This document shows positions 59,328 through 64,000 of a stretch of DNA of 64,000 bases, piece after piece (position 1 is the first letter of the stretch; every line of letters begins with the position of its first letter). Source of the DNA: Prillingera fragicola (lineage: Eukaryota; Basidiomycota; Tremellomycetes; Trichosporonales; Trichosporonaceae); NCBI GenBank assembly GCA_002335605.1, contig BEDY01000001.1, positions 2,542,001-2,606,000 of the forward strand, given 5' to 3'. The position numbers and the translations under genes were made by a program. The notes beneath the pieces are model-generated. The model saw nothing but the letters and a program-made list of their open reading frames with translations, searched no databases and had not been told where the DNA came from.

Positions 59328-59561
59328 GTTGAGGCGTGGGGTCGGCGACACTGGTCCGTCTCAGCTTGAATGGTGGAGGCACCAGCTATCGGTACTCTGT
59401 AGCACATATACATAGTGCATAGCTGTCATTTCGGGATCTTGCCGCCTGTCGCAGGACTGGCGCGCACTGTACATGCATCGAACATTAGATTGTCCAGTCG
59501 CGCAACGGTGCATTATGTCCTCACAACAACATCCATGTCTAAACTAGCAGTACAGTAAAAT

Positions 59562-60340
59562 CTAACGCTGTCCAACGACACCAGCGTACTCGTCGGCCAT
59601 CTTCTTGAGCACAGTGTTGTTGATCCAGCCCTCGTCCGTGCGATTCTCCCATCCCCGAGATCCAGCCGCGAGCTCAACCGTAGCCTCAGCGAGCTGCGTG
59701 GAGGTGATCATCCAGCTAGGGATGAGGAAGCTAGCAGCCGATGCCGCGATACGCGTGGCCCAGCCAAGCTCGGGAGCGCGCTCAGGGGTAGGCTCGATAC
59801 CAGCGGGACGGACGCTGACAACCTTGAAACTGGGTGACTCCATTGCCGCGAGCTCCTTCTCGGTACGTCCCTTGACACGGCCAAAGAGCGTCCAGGACTT
59901 TTCTGTTTGGTCGGCGCCTTGGCCCGAGACGTAGATGAACCTGAACGGTGATGCTTCGCTGCCCAGTGGCTTGAGGGCCGTAGCGGCGTGCATGGGGTAG
60001 TCGTAGGTGATCTTGGTGTACGCATCCTCCTTCATGCCGTTCTGGCTTATGCCAAGAGCCCAGATGACAGCGGTGTGGCCCTTGAGCTTGTCCACGAGTG
60101 AAGGGGGAAACTCGTCAAAGCCCTTTGGGAACTCGGTGGAGGGGAGGATGATGGTTGTGAGTTTCTCGTGGGTGATGGAAGGAGCGCGGCGTGCAAGGAC
60201 TGTGACCTTTGAGACGAGTGGGGAGGAGAGCGCGACGGTCAAGGCTGCCGAGCCAGCTGCAAAAGTTAGGAGTGCCCACAGTGGAGCCCAGGGTGTCACG
60301 TACCAGTGCCGGTGGCGCCAGTGATGATGATGCTAGCCAT
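59562..60340 (-). CDS. Atypical short-chain dehydrogenase (NAD(P)-binding epimerase-like)
   Basis: Two exons (60340-60304, 60256-59562; 47-nt intron) give 243 residues. The N-terminus MASIIITGATGTAGSAALTVAL is a dinucleotide-binding Rossmann motif (GATGxxG), followed by KVTVLARRAPS. The central part has DKLKGHTAVIWALGISQNGM, then FRFIYVSGQGAD and VSVRPAGIEPTPERAPELG. The catalytic YxxxK of classical SDRs is not evident. That places it with atypical SDRs of the Fmp52/HTATIP2-like type, often mitochondrial or regulatory. Substrate unknown. The stop is 234 bp from that of the convergent GT90 gene. Confidence 0.82.
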
Positions 60341-61011
60341 GGTGAGGTGGTGAGATGTAGTTAGTAAGATGTGTGACATCAACAAGAGTAAGTGTACTCG
60401 CTTTACTTATATGGCTTCGCTTGCATGGCTCATTTGCTATGACGACTTTTCCACTGCGGTACTGCGGCCGAAGATTGATCGCCGTGACCGACGGCCTGCG
60501 AATGTATTTTACAGGTTTACCAGGTTTACTGACCGCCGGACATGGCACCGACACCGATAAACGCGGTGCCCGTGACCCGCGGGCAAGCGAAACGCCCTAT
60601 TTTGAGACTGAGGAGAACATGTAACACACCACGAAGAAGGCAATGAGGCAGGATCAGTGCTAGACCTCTGCGGCCGAGGCTGAGACAGTGCGGCGTTTGG
60701 CAGTGACATCCACCAACAATGACTCTAGGCTGCCACACGCGACTCGACTTGCCGCACATACGAGGGATTTTTGTTGCGTTGGGTGGGATGAGGCTCCCAG
60801 GCCATATTGTCTCTATGAAGCTGGCGTCTGCTCTGGCTCTGTTGGCTTGTGCATGCTACGCCCAGATAAGATTGCGGAAAACTGTGGGTGGCAAAACGCC
60901 ACACTACGATATCTCCGAATTTCCGGAACTCAACCAGAAGTCAGTCACGTTCACAACAACAACAGCCTCCACATCTAGCGACCACTGCCCATTCCTCGAC
61001 TATTCACAACA
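60341..61011. promoter_or_regulatory. Divergent promoter between the SDR and Sos7-like genes
   Basis: About 0.67 kb between starts on opposite strands. The bases just before 61012 are CA-rich (ATTCACAACA), typical of fungal start contexts. No TATA box or repeat is clear. Confidence 0.5.
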
Positions 61012-62411
61012 ATGGCACGCATCTCCGGCTCTCAGCCGTCACCACACGAGGAGCTGTACACCAGTGCGGCAGAGTTTGTCGCCGCCGCGCAGCAACCGAC
61101 CCACCTCGAGGCGTACCCTCAAAAGTTCCGGGATCGGCTGCGCGACCATGGCGGTGGGGAGAGCGCGGACCCCATGAACCCGCTGCTGGTCGAGAAGGAG
61201 AAGGAGGGACAGAAGGTACGTTTTAAGAGGTACTGTTTTCCAAGCCCGGGAGTCTGAGAAGGGCTGCAATGGCTCTCACAAGTCACTCAAGATCTCGGTG
61301 GAATGAGATACTAACTCGGCAGGATGCCTTCCGTGGTCTCAAGTTCACGTTCCTAGACCAGGAAGCGAAGCGCCAGTTTTTGTTCAGTATCACTGGAGAT
61401 GCTCCCCAAGTTGTCGAGGAAGGCGAGAATGATGCCCTTGGTACGTAATGGCTTGGTGGCAGCGTGAGTGGCGCTAACGCCTTTGCAGAGGCCGAGAATG
61501 CCGTCAAGAAGGCCAAGCTCAAGGCTGTCAAAGACGACATTGAGGCCATGCGCCAGGAGTCTATCAAGCTGAGTGCAGAGAATGCGAAGCGTGAGTTGAG
61601 CTCTAAGGGGGTGACAGGGAACTGACAATCCAGGTCATGCGATGGTGCAGCAACAAAGTGCCGAAGTCGCCTCAGTATCAAAGCAGATTCGTGACATGGA
61701 ACTTGAACTTGCGCGTTTGAAGTCCAACTATCCCGTTGAGGACGTGAGTACCCGTCTGCCAGCAATTGCTGACATCTTTAGCGTATCACCACCGCGGAGG
61801 CCATGGAGAAGCTCGACGAGCAGGAGCAAGAGTTTGAGCGCCTGACCGAGGCAACGATGGCCGCCAAGGCCGAGACGGACGCACTGCGAGCCGAAGTTGC
61901 GCAGGCTGCCAAGGAGGCTATGCAACTTGGCAAGGAGCGCGAGCGTGAGCAGGCGCGTGCCGACGAGGTACGGAGGAGCCGTGCCGCAGAGGGAACAGGC
62001 ACTCGTGTTCATGAACTGTGCAGATGGTGAGTACTGGCGTGCTGAGAGTGACAGTTCTGACGCAATAGGTACGCCGCCTCTTTGACAACGTACCGCGCCC
62101 TGCTGGGTATTCGGTCTGCGCGTGCAACATCCGACTCGGAGCTCGTGCTCGAGTACGATGTTCCTTCAGAGTCCGTGGCAGGCGGACGGGCCGAGATCAC
62201 ATTGCAGTTTGGCGAAGACCGTAGGCTGATCAGCGCTCTAGTAAGTTTGGCTGCGTCATTTGGTATCAAGCTGACTCGTCAGTTCAACGGTTCAGAAGGC
62301 GACTCCACCTTCCAGCAGCTGGTGGCCACCGCCCGGGAAGCCAATGACGCCCCAGGTCTCATTGCTGACGTGTTGATGCGCCTGCGGCCCCTTATCGGGG
62401 AGGTGGCATAG
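61012..62411 (+). CDS. Coiled-coil kinetochore protein, probable Sos7/Kre28 (ZWINT-like) orthologue
   Basis: Sos7 partners Spc7/KNL1 at the outer kinetochore. The spliced protein has about 385 residues. The N-terminal part (MARISGSQPSPHEELYTSAAEFV) leads to FRGLKFTFLDQEAKRQFLFSITGD, which resembles the conserved LKFxYLEQExKxxFL signature I associate with Sos7. A coiled coil of about 170 residues follows (AENAVKKAKLKAVKDDIEAMRQ, VASVSKQIRDMELELARLK, EAMEKLDEQEQEFERL, AKEAMQLGKEREREQARADE). Then come VHELCRWYAASLTTYRALLGI and a small globular end (SELVLEYDVPSESVAGGRAEITLQF). The last intron splits the Trp codon of CRW|YAAS; a seeming extra intron just upstream breaks the frame and is not used. 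Several 50-110 nt introns. Family assignment is moderate. Confidence 0.7.
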
Positions 62412-64000
62412 ACGCGTAGCATTGGGGGCCAGATCGTTGTATGAGCTGTTGTCAGATGTATTACCATGCCACTGTTTGACTTTGATATTGTGTCTGCTCA
62501 AGCAACGGATACTGACGTTTTCAAGACAGCTGTACATGTATCTGATTATGCCGTTGTTTCTCTGTCCATCAATCCTTGTCTCACGTCCCATCACAATCGT
62601 CGCGGGAGAGCGTGGACAACATGAACAACCCAAAGGAAGGCTGCACGGAGCACCTCGTGTGCGTCGTGCAACCCTCATGGCTTCACACCCGTAGTGTGGG
62701 TGCAAACAACATCCTGCCACAGTGCACACAACGAATACCGCCATTGTTACAGACCGCCCCAACGCAGACTCCTGGTTGAGTTGAGTGGGTGGCACAGTGA
62801 AGGAACGGGGGACGTACCGCCATAGTTGAAGTATGACTCGCATGGTATGCTGGGTGGTACGATTCGAGGAGGGGGGTGAGGGCACCGCATGTCGCAGACG
62901 GCCGGGTGCGTCGTCAGTGGCGAATCCGCCTTTTGGGTTGTGAGGGGTGTCGACAGTCGTGCGGGTCGATTTCGCAGTCTGAATCAATCCTGCATCTTTT
63001 AAAGTATCCAGTGCAGTACATGTACAGGTGCGAGTAAACAATTAGCATCCTGGTGGTGCGGTGAGGAGATGACTAGGCTAGAAATCGTAGGCCAGAACAA
63101 GAGTTGCAACAGTGGAGTGGGAGGTGGCTTCAGAAAAAGCGTGGTGGCGTGTGCGCGAGGAGGCGTGTCAGGCCTCTCCACGAGGTGGCGCCCAGGTGCA
63201 CAGTCTTGATAACAGGACTGGTGAATGGCATGGGTGTGGGAATGGTGCTCGGTGGCAGGCGAGGCTGCGGTTTGAACAACGGTGTTGGCCAAGATAACAC
63301 ATGGAGCGTTCACCTTGCCTGACTCGGTGACGCTCTTGACCTTTCCTCGACACGTTTGGAACTATATTTCAGAGTTCTGATGAAAAGCGTTTGGAAACTG
63401 CCACGAGAGCACGAAGACACCACCTTCGAGCCAGTCCTCGAAGACGTTGGGAGGCCGTGACAGCCACGACTGCCACGCACAGACAGCTGTCGACTGTCCC
63501 GGAAAGCTCGGCCAGCAGCTAGAAGCTAGCGTGACTCTGCCAATCTAGAGTGAGCGTCACTTTTCCCTCAGGTGCATGAACAGCAGATCATCAGAGCCTT
63601 CCTTCCTGTGAGATCTGAGGCGTGGACGACCACCGTTGATGTGCGCTGTGGCCTCGGTTTGTGGCAAATGGCAAAGGAGCAGCCACCGACATCTGTATAG
63701 TTAGCGCACAGCTCGGCACACATTACATGAGGCCATATGAAAAAGCATGCATCACTAGGACTACAGGCCGAGAGAACCCATTCCTTTGTGGATGGGGTCC
63801 ACAACCCCACCCACTCGGAGGCACAAGCGCACGAAGCTCGACAATGAGCGATCAAACACGCCCTGCACAATGCACACCTCACACACGATGACACACACAC
63901 ACTCACACACCACGGTCGGTCCAGCCCATACTCAGGGACAGCCCTTTGACACACTCCTCGCAAGCCAGAGTCGTCTAGACACCCTGGTATAGTGCGAGGT
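62412..64000. other. Right-edge region, no gene supported
   Basis: The last 1.6 kb holds only motif-free frames, including a Cys/Arg-rich minus-strand frame at 62292-63041 that overlaps the Sos7-like 3' end. A short CA/CACA-rich microsatellite-like patch lies at about 63868-63912. No tRNA or repeat element was recognised. Confidence 0.45.

Noticed and set aside
61970..62026. Extra intron in the Sos7-like gene from GAG|GTACGG to TGTGCAG
   Set aside because: Although donor and acceptor look valid, using it breaks the frame into YAASLTTYRALLGI. Reading through gives VHELCRW|YAAS, which fits.
62292..63041. 249-codon minus-strand frame at the right edge
   Set aside because: Overlaps the 3' end of the Sos7-like gene; composition is Cys/Arg/Thr-rich with no motif.

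Overview
The window reads as nuclear DNA of a basidiomycete yeast. It is GC-rich, and most genes are broken by many 33-100 nt introns (GTRNGT donors, CTAAC/CTGAC branch sites, YAG acceptors). Orthologue content (capsule-type GT90 glycosyltransferase, Gin4-like kinase, Mid1, Sos7-like protein, a diverged chromodomain protein) fits Tremellomycetes, perhaps Trichosporonales. That placement is inference; no rDNA or marker is present. Gene models were made by hand from splice signals, frame continuity and conserved motifs.  Layout: 1-354, C-terminal end of an unknown gene; 1189-1273, tRNA-Lys(CTT) with a 12-nt intron (minus). A minus-strand block follows: TAD2 tRNA adenosine deaminase (1538-2697), DGA1/DGAT2 (3096-5201), an NCS1 purine-cytosine permease (6152-8316), a chromodomain protein (9860-14023) and septin CDC3 (14529-16356). 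LEA1/U2A' (16974-18001, plus) diverges from CDC3, and acyl-protein thioesterase (18228-19037, minus) converges on LEA1.  The middle is gene-poor. About 6.6 kb without a supportable gene (19038-25620) leads into a very long ATG-free leader (25621-27667) and a PCL-type cyclin (27668-29647). After another 4 kb gap come an MFS transporter of the Dal5/anion:cation type (33673-35722, plus) and an RWD-domain protein (35835-36653, minus). A 3 kb gap precedes a Gin4/Hsl1-type kinase with a KA1-like tail (39602-42832, plus).  The right part is compact: ECD/SGT1 (43093-45841, minus), a small one-TM protein (46287-46490, minus), ribosomal protein L28/uL15 (47302-48039, plus) whose frame requires a 2-nt exon, MID1 calcium-channel subunit (48309-50172, minus), an unknown Gln/Met/Gly-rich protein (50865-52502, plus), an RRM protein (52725-55598, minus), the GT90 enzyme (57145-59327, plus), an atypical SDR (59562-60340, minus) and a Sos7-like kinetochore protein (61012-62411, plus). 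The last 1.6 kb shows no gene.  There is no evident pathway cluster. Septin, PCL-type cyclin and Gin4-like kinase all act in budding and septin control, but they are dispersed among unrelated genes. The most unusual features are the 2-nt RPL28 exon, the 10- and 16-nt exons of DGA1, and about 2 kb of ATG depletion upstream of the cyclin. No transposon, rDNA or CRISPR array was seen.
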